From assembly GCA_001464375.1 (NCBI GenBank), contig LNEW01000075.1, positions 1 to 64,000 of the forward strand: a DNA stretch of 64,000 bases, in the 5' to 3' direction. The stretch's first letter is position 1. Each line of letters starts with the position of its first letter. The position numbers and the translations under genes were made by a program. Positions 1 to 9,081 of the stretch are shown piece after piece. The notes under the pieces were generated by a model. The model searched no databases, was not told the DNA's origin, and was given only the letters and a program-made list of their open reading frames with translations. Source of the DNA: Rhodospirillales bacterium Ga0074136 (GTDB lineage Bacteria; Pseudomonadota; Alphaproteobacteria; Acetobacterales; Acetobacteraceae).

Positions 1-792
1 GGCGGCTACAACGAGAAGGTGAGCGCGGCGCGCGCCCGCAGCGAGGTGCTGACGCGGAAGGTCCAGACCGGCTTCGACCCCGACACCGGCAAGCCGGTCT
101 TCGAGGAACAGCCCTTGGCGCTCGAGCACTTGCCGATGATCGTGGTGGTGATCGACGAGATGGCCGATCTGATGATCGTGGCCGGCAAGGAGATCGAGGC
201 TGCGGTGCAGCGCCTGGCGCAGATGGCGCGTGCGGCGGGTATCCACGTCATCATGGCGACGCAGCGCCCGTCGGTGGATGTCATCACCGGCACCATCAAG
301 GCGAATTTCCCGACGCGGATTTCCTTTCAGGTGACGTCGAAGATCGACAGCCGCACCATCCTGGGCGAGCAGGGGGCTGAGCAGCTGTTGGGCCAGGGCG
401 ACATGCTGCACATGCCCGGCGGGCAGCGCGTGGCGCGCGTGCACGGCCCGTTTGTGAGCGACACCGAGGTGGAGCGTGTGGTGGCGTTCCTGCGTGAGCA
501 GGGCGAGCCGCAATATGTCGAGGAAGTCACCGAGGAATTGGACGAGGATGGCGCGGGTGCGCTGCCGGGGATGCTAGGCGGCAACACCGATGGCGAGGCG
601 TCGCTGTATGACCAGGCGGTGGCGCTGGTGACGCGGGAGGGCAAGGCCAGCACGTCGTTTGTCCAGCGGCACCTGAACATCGGCTACAATCGGGCGGCGA
701 AGCTGATCGAGCAGATGGAGAAGGAAGGCGTGGTGGGCGCGGCCAACCATGTGGGGAAGCGGGAAGTGTTGGCGCCGGGGCCAAGGGATTAG
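1..792 (+). CDS. ftsK: DNA translocase FtsK, C-terminal part (5' end outside window)
   Basis: This is the end of the septal DNA pump that moves chromosome termini during division. The frame is open from base 1, so the start lies upstream. The visible part holds the Walker B strand (IDEMADLM, residues about 51-58), the conserved run [19 protein letters not shown], and the stretch [20 protein letters not shown] typical of the RecA-like motor. After an acidic linker, the last 65 residues (about 200-263) fit the winged-helix gamma domain that reads KOPS sites ([20 protein letters not shown]). The stop is TAG at 790-792. Nothing looks damaged. The membrane and linker domains cannot be judged from here. 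Confidence 0.97.
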   Translation, partial: GGYNEKVSAARARSEVLTRKVQTGFDPDTGKPVFEEQPLALEHLPMIVVVIDEMADLMIVAGKEIEAAVQRLAQMARAAGIHVIMATQRPSVDVITGTIKANFPTRISFQVTSKIDSRTILGEQGAEQLLGQGDMLHMPGGQRVARVHGPFVSDTEVERVVAFLREQGEPQYVEEVTEELDEDGAGALPGMLGGNTDGEASLYDQAVALVTREGKASTSFVQRHLNIGYNRAAKLIEQMEKEGVVGAANHVGKREVLAPGPRD

Positions 793-827
793 CCGCAGCT
801 AAGCCGTCGTCCGACACATTGGTGCAT

Positions 828-860
828 TTGACATTTCTTCCCGAGCTACCCCGGTAATCT
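828..860 (+). promoter_or_regulatory. candidate promoter of the AT-rich lipoprotein gene
   Basis: A perfect -35 hexamer TTGACA lies at 828-833. The best -10 candidates are GGTAAT (853-858, spacing 19) or TAATCT (855-860, spacing 21). Both spacings are longer than the usual 17, so only the -35 box is convincing. The site sits in the 90-bp gap between ftsK and the lipoprotein gene. Confidence 0.35.
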
Positions 861-882
861 TTATGGAAGTGGAGACCGAACA

Positions 883-1500
883 ATGGGCCGGCTGCCGTTT
901 CTGTTCATCTCATGCCTAATCGTATCCGCCTGTATAAATCCTCGTTCTTATCCTGACCCAAGTGTCCCCCCTATTAGTTATGAGGATGTGCAGAGAATTC
1001 CTAATCCTATTCGTGCCACCGTAGTTGTTCAATTTCAGCGGCAGGGCCAGCCATACCCGCGCGCTGAACCGGAGATTCGCGACACCGTGCTTCGAACGCT
1101 ACGGGGAACGGGCGTGATAATGCCGAGCGAAGGTCCGGTCGACGGTACGATCACTATACTTCTCAACAATGTCGGTGATACAAGTGATGCCGTCGCGAGA
1201 GGAGTCGGAACGGGACTCACTTTGGGCGCAGTAGGCAGTACAGTGCGCGACGGCTACGAAATGACCGTCACAATAGCCACGAGTATTGGAACTGCTTCGC
1301 GGTCCGGCATTCGTCACGGAATGTTCACCGCAATCGGGAACACGAGCCTTCCGGCAGGTGTTCAGCCGGCACCACCAATAATTGCGGTTCAAAAGGTGAT
1401 TGAGGCAATGCTCTTAGCTGCCTTGCGGGATATGCAACAATCCGGTGAGCTAAGTCGTTTGCTAAATCCGCGTGTGGCTGGTCTCGCTCTAAATCGGTGA
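883..1500 (+). CDS. hypothetical lipoprotein, unusually AT-rich
   Basis: I do not recognise the family. The 205-residue product starts with a short hydrophobic signal (residues 4-16) ending in a lipobox-like LIVSAC, so Cys17 is probably lipidated and the protein anchored in the envelope. The body has a glycine-rich hydrophobic stretch around residues 105-120 (GVGTGLTLGAVGS). The start has GGAG eight bases upstream. Codon use is unlike its neighbours: many codons end in A or T (cct, att, tat, aat), while flanking genes end almost always in G or C. This suggests recent acquisition. It stands alone, with ftsK upstream and a convergent DedA gene downstream. Confidence 0.75.
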   Translation: MGRLPFLFISCLIVSACINPRSYPDPSVPPISYEDVQRIPNPIRATVVVQFQRQGQPYPRAEPEIRDTVLRTLRGTGVIMPSEGPVDGTITILLNNVGDTSDAVARGVGTGLTLGAVGSTVRDGYEMTVTIATSIGTASRSGIRHGMFTAIGNTSLPAGVQPAPPIIAVQKVIEAMLLAALRDMQQSGELSRLLNPRVAGLALNR

Positions 1501-1598
1501 GCCCAGCGGGACTGCCTGGCCCCGCGGCCGGGCTGCCAGCCCTGTCGGCGGGTCACAATCCGAACTGCTATCGCACCCGGTCACCATTCTGACCCAAG

Positions 1599-2216
1599 CT
1601 ACCCCTGCCGCCGGCGCCGCGCCCGCCGGAACGCAAACACCAAATGCGCCGCATACCCGCCCGCCGCGATGCCCACCACCACCCAGGCCAGAGGTTCGAC
1701 CCACTTCTCCACCCGGTCGTAGTGTTCCTCGAGGAAGTACCCCGCCAGCGCCAGGAAGGTCAGCCACACCGCCGACCCCAGCGCCGTCCACAGGTAGAAG
1801 ACGCTGCGCGGGATCTCGACCATGCCCGCCGGCACCGAGATCAGCGTCCGCACCCCCGGCAGCATCCGCCCGAAGCACAGCGCCAGCGGCCCCCAGCGCT
1901 TCAGCAGCCCGGTCGCGCGATCGAGGTCCTCCTCCTCCACCGCGAACCACTTGCCGTAGCGCGCCACCAGCGGGCGGAAGCGCTCGACACCCAGCCAGCG
2001 CCCCAGCTCGTACCACGCGATGTTGCCCACCAGCGTGCCGGCCACCGCCGCCAGCAGCAGCCACACCAGCGACAATTCTCCCCGCGCCGCGGCGAAGCCG
2101 GCCGCCGCCATGATGATCTCGGACGGGATCGGCGGGAACAGGTTCTCCAGCACCATCAGCGCGAAGACGCCGGGGTAGCCCCAGGCCGCCATCAGGTTCG
2201 ACACCCACGCGAACAT
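1599..2216 (-). CDS. DedA family inner-membrane protein
   Basis: A 205-residue multi-span membrane protein of the DedA/VTT family, proposed lipid scramblases or proton-linked transporters important for envelope integrity. Visible family marks are ENLFPPIPSEIIMAAAGF (about 24-41), the re-entrant glycine-rich segment GTLVGNIAWYELGRWLG (about 61-77), and the second half-motif CFGRMLPGVRTLISVPAG (about 113-130). The start codon abuts the stop of the upstream glycosyltransferase gene without a gap, so the two are probably co-translated. That pairing suggests a lipid-linked sugar substrate, which is inference. Length is normal for the family. Confidence 0.92.
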   Translation of the reverse strand: MFAWVSNLMAAWGYPGVFALMVLENLFPPIPSEIIMAAAGFAAARGELSLVWLLLAAVAGTLVGNIAWYELGRWLGVERFRPLVARYGKWFAVEEEDLDRATGLLKRWGPLALCFGRMLPGVRTLISVPAGMVEIPRSVFYLWTALGSAVWLTFLALAGYFLEEHYDRVEKWVEPLAWVVVGIAAGGYAAHLVFAFRRARRRRQG

Positions 2217-3905
2217 CTATTCCACCCTGAACAGCGAGAGCGTGACCCAGCGCCCGCGGACGTAGTTCAATCCGGTGACCGAACCGAGCTCCCGCACGGC
2301 CAGCCCCCGTTCCGCCGCGGCGCGGCGGAAGGCCGCTTCCTGCCGGTCGTTCACGGCGGCAATGCGGCCGGGGCCGTCCGCCAGGAAGGCAGACGCATCC
2401 GCGCCGTCGCGCAGCAGCCGGATGCCGCCGCCCATGGCGAATTGCAGCGATGGCTCGTGGTGCCCGACCACGCCGAAGCGGTCGGCGGGCAGCCCGGGCG
2501 CGACCTCCGCCACCGTCGCGGCCAGGCGGGGCGAGAGCCACACCGCCTGCAGGCGCGGGATCACGCCCTCCAGCACCGCCGCATAGACCGGCACCACCAG
2601 GATCGCCCCGGCCAGCGCGGCGCGGCCCCACTCGGCGCGCCGCGCCATGCCCACCAGCACCCAGGTCATGACGATGCCCGCGGCCAACCCGGCCAGCGCG
2701 AAGGGCTCGATCCGCCCTTCCACCCGGAACACCGCGAAGCCCGCCAGCAGCGGCAGCCCGGTCGCGACACCGCCCAGCGCGATGCCGCCCAGCCAATCCA
2801 CCCAGCGCGGCGGCGCCCGGCGCAGCGGGTCGAGCGCCCAGCGCGCGCCCAGCAGCATCAGCGCCGGAAACGCCGGCAGCGTGTAGTGCGGCAGCTTGGT
2901 CGCCACCGCCTCGAACACCAGCCAGGTCGGCACCGCCCAGGCCAGCAGGAAGCGCACCGCGGGCTGCATCCGGTCGGTCCAGGACCCCGGCAGCGCGCGG
3001 ATCACGATCCAGGCGGACGGAAAGGCGGTGATGCCGAAGATCGCGGCATACATCCCCGGCGGGCCCCAATGCGCTTCCTCGCCGGAACTCACCTTGCCCA
3101 GCATGTCGCCGCCGATCGCCTCGGCGAAGAAGCGCCCCTCGGTGGCGATGCCGATGGCGACGAACCACGGTGCCGCGAACAGCACCATCAGCGGGATGCC
3201 CCAAGCCGGGCGCAGCGCTGCCAGCCAGGGCGCGCGCAGCCGCCACCAGCGCGCGCGGGACGTGCGGTCCATCACCGCCAGCGTGATGCCCGCCAGCAGC
3301 GGCACCATCGGCGCGATCGGGCCCTTGAGCAGCACGCCAAGGCCCAGCACCGCCCAGAACGCCGCCGCGGCCCGGGCGGAAAACGTCTCGGGCGCAAGGT
3401 AGGCGCGCCCCATCAGCCCCATGGCAATGGTGATGCTGGCCAGCATCGCGGCATCGGTCTTGGCGATGTGCGTCTCGACCACCAGCACCATGCACGGTGC
3501 CAGCATGGCCGCGGCAATGAAGGCCGCCCGCCGCCCGACCAGGAGGCGACCGAGCAGGCCGGTCGCCAGCACCGCCGCCAGCGCCCCCAGCAGCGAGGGC
3601 AGCCGATACGCCCAGATGCTGTCGCGCGCGGGAAGGCCCACCGCCTCCAGCGCATGCACCACCCCGGCCTGCGCCCAATGGATGCCGGCAGGCTTCTTGT
3701 TGCGTTCGACGTCGCCGAGGCGGATGCGCACGTAGTCGCCGCTGTCGACCATCTGGCGCGTGGCCTGGGCGAAACGCGATTCGTCGCGGTCGCCGGGCGG
3801 GATGGTGAAGAAGCCCGGCAGCCACAGCAGCAGGCACAGCGCGGCGAGCCACAGGGCCGGCCATCGCGTCTCGGGCAGCCGGTCGAGGAAGGCAGCAGCG
3901 CGCAT
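2217..3905 (-). CDS. GT39/ArnT-like membrane glycosyltransferase
   Basis: A 562-residue polytopic membrane enzyme of the GT-C fold that would transfer a sugar from a polyprenyl phosphate donor to a periplasmic acceptor such as lipid A or protein. The catalytic loop after the first span carries the acidic pair in GDRDESRFAQATRQM (about 38-52), followed by RNKKPAGIHW, both characteristic of ArnT/PMT relatives. About eleven hydrophobic segments follow, then a soluble C-terminal domain of about 120 residues. It is the first gene of a two-gene unit with dedA. Sugar and acceptor cannot be told from sequence. Confidence 0.85.
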   Translation of the reverse strand: MRAAAFLDRLPETRWPALWLAALCLLLWLPGFFTIPPGDRDESRFAQATRQMVDSGDYVRIRLGDVERNKKPAGIHWAQAGVVHALEAVGLPARDSIWAYRLPSLLGALAAVLATGLLGRLLVGRRAAFIAAAMLAPCMVLVVETHIAKTDAAMLASITIAMGLMGRAYLAPETFSARAAAAFWAVLGLGVLLKGPIAPMVPLLAGITLAVMDRTSRARWWRLRAPWLAALRPAWGIPLMVLFAAPWFVAIGIATEGRFFAEAIGGDMLGKVSSGEEAHWGPPGMYAAIFGITAFPSAWIVIRALPGSWTDRMQPAVRFLLAWAVPTWLVFEAVATKLPHYTLPAFPALMLLGARWALDPLRRAPPRWVDWLGGIALGGVATGLPLLAGFAVFRVEGRIEPFALAGLAAGIVMTWVLVGMARRAEWGRAALAGAILVVPVYAAVLEGVIPRLQAVWLSPRLAATVAEVAPGLPADRFGVVGHHEPSLQFAMGGGIRLLRDGADASAFLADGPGRIAAVNDRQEAAFRRAAAERGLAVRELGSVTGLNYVRGRWVTLSLFRVE

Positions 3906-3986
3906 CGCGCGGGGCGTCTAGCACGCGTGCTTGCGCGGTGCCATGAAGCGGGGGCGCTGCCCCGGCATCCCCGCCGGGGGGCAGGC

Positions 3987-5267
3987 GTGCCCTCCGGACC
4001 CCGCGAGACCTTGGCCCCTCCCCCGCCTGGACTGCCCACACGACGCGCGGCGCGCGACCTGCTGGACGCGACGCTCGAACAGCACCGGCCGCTGGAGGAG
4101 GCGCTCGACGCGCTGCCCGGCCGGCTGGACCCGCGCGACCGCGCGGCGGCACACCGCATCGCCGCCATGGTGCTGCGCCGCCTGGGCAGCATCGACGAGG
4201 TGCTGTCGCCCTTCCTGCGCCGCGAACCGCCACCGCCGGCCCGCCACGCCCTGCGCATCGGCGCCGCCGAGCTGCTGCTGCTGGAGACACCGCCGCACGC
4301 CGCCGTCGCCACCGCCGTGGACCTGGCGCCAAAGGCCTTCGCCGGGCTGGTGAACGCCGTGCTGCGCAAGGTCGCGACGGAAGGGCCGGCGGCACTGGAG
4401 GGGCTCGACGCGCCGCGCCTCGACACCCCGGCCTGGCTGTGGTCGGCCTGGCATGCCGCCTATGGCCCGGCGGTGCGCGCCATCGCCGAGGCGCATCGCG
4501 GCCCGGCGCCGCTCGACCTTACCCCCGCACCGGGCGCCGAGCCGCCCTCCGGCGCCGAAATCCTGCCGACCGGCACCTGGCGCATGGCGCCGGGCACCCG
4601 CGTGACCGACCTGCCGGGCTTCGCCGAGGGCCGCTTCTGGGTGCAGGACGCCGCCGCCGCCCTGCCGGCGCTGCTGCTGAACGCGCAGCCCGGCGAACGC
4701 ATCGCCGACCTCTGTGCCGCGCCCGGCGGCAAGACCGCGCAGCTCGCCGCCGCCGGGGCCGAGGTCACGGCGGTCGAACGCGACACGACCCGGCTCGCGC
4801 GACTGGCCGAGAACCTGGCCCGGCTGGGCCTGCCCGCCACCATCGTCCAGGCCGATGCCGCCGCCTGGACACCGCCCGCGCTCTTCGATGCCATCCTGCT
4901 GGATGCGCCCTGCACCGCCACCGGCACAATCCGCCGCCACCCCGACGTGGCGCATGCCAAGCGCGCGCGGGACGTGCCGGCGGGCGCGCAGGCGCAGGCC
5001 CGGCTGCTGGCCGCCGCCGCGAAGATGCTGAAGCCCGGCGGGCGGCTGGTCTTCGCGACCTGTTCCCTGCAGCCGGAGGAAGGCGAGGCGCACCTGGCGC
5101 GCGCGGCCGCGCTGGGCCTCGAACTTATGCCCTGGACTGCCGCCGACCTGCCGGGGTTGCCGGAGGCGATCACGGCGGCGGGCTGCCTGCGCACCCGGCC
5201 GGATTTCTGGCCGGCGCGCGGTGGCATGGACGGGTTCTTCGCGGCGCGCTTCCGCCGCGCGGGCTGA
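3987..5267 (+). CDS. rsmB: 16S rRNA (cytosine-967-C5)-methyltransferase RsmB
   Basis: A SAM-dependent methyltransferase that modifies C967 of 16S rRNA. The N-terminal NusB-like helical domain (about 10-140) is followed by the Rossmann domain with SAM loop DLCAAPGGKTAQLAA (about 239-253), the Pro-Cys motif DAPCTATGTIRRHPD and the catalytic-Cys motif FATCSLQPEEGE. The frame stays open far upstream, but that part is antisense to the glycosyltransferase gene. I chose GTG 3987 because a G6 run lies just upstream and the resulting 426 residues match the usual length. It is divergent from the GT39 gene. Confidence 0.94.
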   Translation: MPSGPRETLAPPPPGLPTRRAARDLLDATLEQHRPLEEALDALPGRLDPRDRAAAHRIAAMVLRRLGSIDEVLSPFLRREPPPPARHALRIGAAELLLLETPPHAAVATAVDLAPKAFAGLVNAVLRKVATEGPAALEGLDAPRLDTPAWLWSAWHAAYGPAVRAIAEAHRGPAPLDLTPAPGAEPPSGAEILPTGTWRMAPGTRVTDLPGFAEGRFWVQDAAAALPALLLNAQPGERIADLCAAPGGKTAQLAAAGAEVTAVERDTTRLARLAENLARLGLPATIVQADAAAWTPPALFDAILLDAPCTATGTIRRHPDVAHAKRARDVPAGAQAQARLLAAAAKMLKPGGRLVFATCSLQPEEGEAHLARAAALGLELMPWTAADLPGLPEAITAAGCLRTRPDFWPARGGMDGFFAARFRRAG

Positions 5268-5280
5268 CTCGCCGCCCCGG

Positions 5281-5460
5281 TCAGTTTTTCGCGGCGGCCA
5301 GTTTGCGGACCGTGCGACGACGCGGCGCCGGCGCCTTCCGAGCCGGTCCGCCGCCAGCCAATCCGCCGGCGGACGCCGTCGACGCCACGGCGCGCAACGC
5401 CACCAGGTCCGGCAGGCGGAGCAGCGCAGTGCGCATCAACAGGTCTCGGCGGATGGACAT
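5281..5460 (-). CDS. possible small basic protein (59 aa)
   Basis: Not recognised. A short frame fills most of the gap after rsmB. It would encode 59 residues beginning MSIRRDLLMRTALLRLPDL and ending RRRTVRKLAAAKN, a basic tail after an Ala/Gly-rich middle. About 85% of its codons end in G or C, as in the neighbouring genes, which is the main support. The ribosome-binding site is weak (CGGA about 12 bases upstream). It could be a real small protein or a chance frame; conservation in relatives would decide. Confidence 0.4.
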   Translation of the reverse strand: MSIRRDLLMRTALLRLPDLVALRAVASTASAGGLAGGGPARKAPAPRRRTVRKLAAAKN

Positions 5461-5614
5461 CGGTTCGCGAATCCGGTGGGCGATTTGGGGCGCAACGCTT
5501 GCACACCATCATCCGTTGCATCTGAACCACTTCACGATGGCCGAACCGTGACATTGCGCACGGGGACGGATCGGGCAGCAGCGCAGGCCCGTGAGGGCGC
5601 CGCCCCGCGCCTCC

Positions 5615-5635
5615 AAAACCCGCCTTGCCGGGCGG
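5615..5635 (-). terminator. possible terminator of the DUF2459 gene
   Basis: Read on the minus strand, a CCGCC stem, six-base loop and GGCGG are followed by GTTTT. It lies just past the stop of the DUF2459 gene at 5643. The stem is short and the U tract has only four T. Confidence 0.4.
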
Positions 5636-5642
5636 CGCGGCG

Positions 5643-6284
5643 TCAGGCTGCGCCCTGGCGGGCCGCCGCGTCGCGCAGCGCGGCCATCGCCTCGCCGCGC
5701 TGGCGGATGCCGGCGACCGGCACCGGCAGCCCGGCCTCGGCCAGCGCCTGCATGACCCAGGTGTTGCAGGTGAAGCCCAGGGCGTAGCGCCGGCGCGCGG
5801 GCAGCAGCAGCCATCCGCCACCCGGCGGCGCCGGCGCCAGCGGTCCGGCGATGCTGCCCAGGATGAAGGCCGCGAGGGCGTCCAGGCCGCCCTGCGGCAG
5901 GCGCAGGGCCACGCTCTCCTCGGCGCCGGCCGGCAGGGGGCCGGCGGTGGCACGCACCGAGACCACCGCCGGGCCGCCGGTGATGGCGCCCAGCGCCTCG
6001 GTGAAGCCGGGCCGGTCGGCGCGCATCCAGTCCTCCAGCCCGAAGCCGAAGGCGAAAGCCGCGGCCAGCGGCGCGCCGGCGGCCAGCGGCGCGAGCACCC
6101 CGGCACGCACCCCGGCGGCGGGCAGGCACAGGTCGGTGTGCCAGGCCTCCGCCGCCACGGCGATGCTCTCCGCCCCGAAGGGCCGCGGCGCGGGGGCGGG
6201 GCCCGGCGCGGCGCAGGCGCCGGCCAGGGCCGCAGCGAGCAGCGTTCGGCGCGGCGCGGTCGCGGGCGGTGAATCAGGCCGCAA
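5643..6284 (-). CDS. DUF2459 / TIGR02117 family lipoprotein-like protein
   Basis: A 213-residue exported protein of unknown function. The N terminus is RRTLLAAALAGACAAPG (about 12-28), a signal with a lipobox-like LAGAC, so it may be lipid-anchored. Family marks are EAWHTDLCLPA (about 46-56), in place of the usual G-W-H-T, and FTCNTWVMQALAEAGLPV (about 168-185), matching the conserved C-N-T-W-V block. The start is TTG at 6284, chosen because AAGAAAGGA lies seven bases upstream and no better start exists. It is divergent from the Lrp-type regulator gene, which begins 90 bases away. Confidence 0.82.
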   Translation of the reverse strand: MRPDSPPATAPRRTLLAAALAGACAAPGPAPAPRPFGAESIAVAAEAWHTDLCLPAAGVRAGVLAPLAAGAPLAAAFAFGFGLEDWMRADRPGFTEALGAITGGPAVVSVRATAGPLPAGAEESVALRLPQGGLDALAAFILGSIAGPLAPAPPGGGWLLLPARRRYALGFTCNTWVMQALAEAGLPVPVAGIRQRGEAMAALRDAAARQGAA

Positions 6285-6373
6285 AGAGAAGTCCTTTCTT
6301 CATCAGGGGGTATTTCTTGCTCGCCATAGATTTTCCAACTATTCCGGTGCTGAGAAGAACCAAGGCCTTGCCC

Positions 6374-6844
6374 GTGAGCCGCAAATTCGAACCCGACCAT
6401 ACCGACCGCGCCATATTGCGCCTGATCCAGAAGGATGCCGCGCTGTCCCTGGCCGATATTGCCAAGGAGGTCGGGCTGACCCCCACCCCCTGCTGGAAGC
6501 GCATCCGACGAATGGAGCAGGAGGGCGTCATCATCGGCCGGGTGGTGCTGGTGGACCCCGAGAAGGTGGGCCTTGGCGTGTCGGTCTTCGTGGCGATCGA
6601 GACCGGGGACCATTCCGCCGCCTGGATCGAACGCTTCGCCGCCACCGTCGCGAACCTGCCCGAGATCGTGGAATGCTGGCGCCTGGGCGGCGACGTGGAC
6701 TACCTGCTGCGGGTGGTCGTGCCGGACATGGCGGCCTTCGACACCTTCTATCGTCGCCTGACGGCGGATGTGCCGAGCCTGCGCAAGGTGACGTCGCGGT
6801 TTGCGATGGAGCGGGTGAAATCGACGACCGCCCTGCCGATCTGA
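6374..6844 (+). CDS. Lrp/AsnC family transcriptional regulator
   Basis: A 156-residue feast/famine regulator. Residues 8-60 form the winged helix-turn-helix (DRAILRLIQKDAALSLADIA, then CWKRIRRMEQEGVI), and residues 65-150 the RAM ligand-binding domain with GGDVDYLLRVVV. The longer frame could start at 6269, but GTG 6374 is preferred: the protein then begins like other family members and does not run into the divergent DUF2459 gene. The 90-bp AT-richer gap between them is a likely site of autoregulation. The effector, probably an amino acid, is unknown. Confidence 0.9.
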   Translation: MSRKFEPDHTDRAILRLIQKDAALSLADIAKEVGLTPTPCWKRIRRMEQEGVIIGRVVLVDPEKVGLGVSVFVAIETGDHSAAWIERFAATVANLPEIVECWRLGGDVDYLLRVVVPDMAAFDTFYRRLTADVPSLRKVTSRFAMERVKSTTALPI

Positions 6845-6968
6845 TCCCGGCGGCACCAAATGCAGGCCGGCCGGCGGCGCCGCGCAGATTTCCTTTGACC
6901 GCCATTGCCGGATAGGTGAAAGCCGCGCCCGCAATGGGGCGGGCCGATCCGCTCGCGAGAGGCTCCGC

Positions 6969-8300
6969 TTGACCCGCGCGACAGCGCACCCCGCCCGCCT
7001 GGTGCCGCTCGGCTTCCTGGCCGCCATCCTGGCCGGCACCCTGCTGCTGATGCTGCCCATCGCGCGCGAGGGGCCGGGGGCCGCACCCATCCTGACAGCC
7101 CTGTTCACCGCGACCTCGGCGGTTTCGGTCACCGGGCTCGCGGTGGTGGATACGGCCACCTACTGGACCGGCTTCGGGCGCGGCGTGATCCTGGCGCTGA
7201 TACAGATCGGCGGCTTCGGCATCATGAGCAGCGCGACGCTGCTCGGCCTGGTGGTGGCGCGGCGGTTGCGGCTCACGACACGGCTGGTGGCGCAGGCCGA
7301 GACCGGTGTGCTGGCGCTGGGCGACATCGCCGCGGTGCTGCGCCTCGTGATCCTGACGACGGTGACGGTGCAGGTGCTTGTCACCGCCGCGCTGACGCTC
7401 CGGCTGCGGTTCGGCCACGGGATGACCTGGCTTGACGCCGCCTGGCACGGGCTGTTCCAGGCGGTCTCGGGCTTCAACAATGCGGGCTTCTCCACCTGGT
7501 CGGACAGCCTTATCGGCTTCGCGGCGGACCCCTTCGTGCTGGCACCGATCTGCTTCGCCGTGGTGGTGGGGGGCCTTGGCATCCCGGTGCTGTTCGACCT
7601 GCGCCGCGACCTGCGCCGGCCGGGGCGCTGGACGCTGCACACCAAGCTCACGCTGCTCGGCCTCGCGGTGCTGCTGCCCGGCGGCGCGACCGGGGTGCTG
7701 GCCTATGAATGGGGCAATCCGGCCACGCTCGGCGCCCTGCCGCCGGCCGAACGCGTCATGAACGCGCTGGTGCATTCCGTCATGCTCCGCACCGCGGGCT
7801 TCAACACGGTCGATGTGGGGCAGATGCGCGACGAGACGCTGGCGCTGTCCTGGGGGCTGATGCTGATCGGCGGCGGCAGCGCCGGCACCGCGGGCGGCAT
7901 CAAGGTGACCACCTTCCTGCTGCTGGGCCTGGTTGTCTGGGCGGTGCTGCGCGGGGAACCGGATGCCAGCGCCTATGGCCGGCGCGTCGCGGTCGAGACG
8001 CAGCGCCAGGCGCTGGCCCTGGTGCTGCTCGCGGTGGGCACGGTCGGGCTCGGCGTGATGGCGCTGCTGAGCGTGACGGAGTTCGCGCTGCGCGACGTGA
8101 TATTCGAAGCCGTCTCGGCCTTCGCCACCGTGGGTCTGTCCACCGGCATCACGCCGCAGCTGCCGCCCGCCGCGCAGGGCATTGTCATCCTGCTGATGTT
8201 CCTGGGCCGTGTCGGCGTCGTGACCATCGGCGCCGCGCTGGCCCTGCGTGCCGCCCGAGCCCCCTATCGCTACCCAGAGGAGCGCCCCATCGTTGGCTAG
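6969..8300 (+). CDS. ktrB: TrkH/KtrB family potassium uptake channel subunit
   Basis: A 443-residue inner-membrane K+ translocating subunit. All four pore repeats are visible: AVSVTGL (about 51-57), QAVSGFNNAGF (164-174), VMLRTAGFNT (271-280) and EAVSAFATVGLST (380-392), each with its filter glycine. The gating loop GSAGTAGGIKVTTF follows at about 303-316. The size and compact N terminus fit KtrB rather than the longer TrkH. The start is TTG 6969 with GAGAGG six bases upstream. The gene overlaps the regulatory subunit gene by eight bases, so the pair is co-translated. Confidence 0.92.
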   Translation: MTRATAHPARLVPLGFLAAILAGTLLLMLPIAREGPGAAPILTALFTATSAVSVTGLAVVDTATYWTGFGRGVILALIQIGGFGIMSSATLLGLVVARRLRLTTRLVAQAETGVLALGDIAAVLRLVILTTVTVQVLVTAALTLRLRFGHGMTWLDAAWHGLFQAVSGFNNAGFSTWSDSLIGFAADPFVLAPICFAVVVGGLGIPVLFDLRRDLRRPGRWTLHTKLTLLGLAVLLPGGATGVLAYEWGNPATLGALPPAERVMNALVHSVMLRTAGFNTVDVGQMRDETLALSWGLMLIGGGSAGTAGGIKVTTFLLLGLVVWAVLRGEPDASAYGRRVAVETQRQALALVLLAVGTVGLGVMALLSVTEFALRDVIFEAVSAFATVGLSTGITPQLPPAAQGIVILLMFLGRVGVVTIGAALALRAARAPYRYPEERPIVG

Positions 8301-8958
8301 GCACCCTTCCAGCGACGCCGTCGTCGTCATCGGCCTCGGTCGCTTCGGCGGCGCGGTCGCGCAATGCCTTACGGAACTCGGGCACGAGGTGCTCGGCATC
8401 GACGAGGATGCCGCCATCGTGCAGTCCTGGGCGGACCGACTCACGCATGTCGTGCAGGCGGACACCACCGACAGCGCGACGCTCACGCGCCTCGGCGTGC
8501 AGGACTTCCCGCGCGCCGTGGTGGCGATCGGCACGGATATCGAGGCGAGTGTGCTGACCGTGCTCGCGCTGACCGAACTCAGCATGCGCGACATCTGGGC
8601 CAAGGCGCTCAGTTCCAAGCATGGCCGCATCCTCGAGCGCACCGGCGCGCACCACGTGATCTACCCCGAGGCCGACATGGGCCGGCGCGTGGCGCACCTG
8701 GTCGCGAGCAAGATGATCGATTTCATGGAGCTCGATGACGGCTTCGCCATCTGCAAGACACGCGTCCCGGCCGAGGCCGCCGGCCGGACGCTGGCGGATT
8801 GCGCCCTGCGCCGACGCTACGGCATCACCGTTGTGGGCGTGAAGCGCCCCGGCACGGGCTTCACCCATGCCACGCCCGAAACTGTGGTGGAGGCCGGGGA
8901 CACGCTGATCATCTCCGGCACCAACGAGCAGGTCGAGGCCTTCGCGGCATCGACCTGA
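8293..8958 (+). CDS. ktrA: TrkA/KtrA family potassium uptake regulatory subunit
   Basis: A cytoplasmic RCK subunit that gates KtrB in response to nucleotides. The N-terminal Rossmann fold carries VVVIGLGRFGGAVAQCL (about 10-26) and an acidic strand end (GIDEDA); the C-terminal TrkA_C domain runs about 135-220. TTG 8293 is chosen; it overlaps the KtrB stop and gives 221 residues, the normal length. GAGGAG lies 11 bases upstream, rather far. An alternative GTG at 8248 would add 15 residues but has no ribosome-binding site. Confidence 0.9.
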   Translation: MARHPSSDAVVVIGLGRFGGAVAQCLTELGHEVLGIDEDAAIVQSWADRLTHVVQADTTDSATLTRLGVQDFPRAVVAIGTDIEASVLTVLALTELSMRDIWAKALSSKHGRILERTGAHHVIYPEADMGRRVAHLVASKMIDFMELDDGFAICKTRVPAEAAGRTLADCALRRRYGITVVGVKRPGTGFTHATPETVVEAGDTLIISGTNEQVEAFAAST

Positions 8959-9081
8959 GGGGTCGTGCGCCGGGCGCCCCGACACCCGCGCAGCGCCAGG
9001 CCCCGCAATGCAAGCGCCCTCCAGCCCCCCGGCCGGTCCAGGGCCCCGGCTGGGTCTCGGGGGCAGCGCCGCGCCGCGCGG

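Noticed and set aside
1644-3986. N-terminal extension of rsmB in the same frame
   Set aside because: Antisense to two clear genes and Arg/Gln/His-rich; rsmB homology starts at 3987 behind a G-rich ribosome-binding site.
1489-4395. 968-codon minus-strand frame
   Set aside because: It is a G/C-skew shadow of the DedA, GT39 and rsmB genes; the translation is low-complexity Arg/Ala/Gly without any domain.
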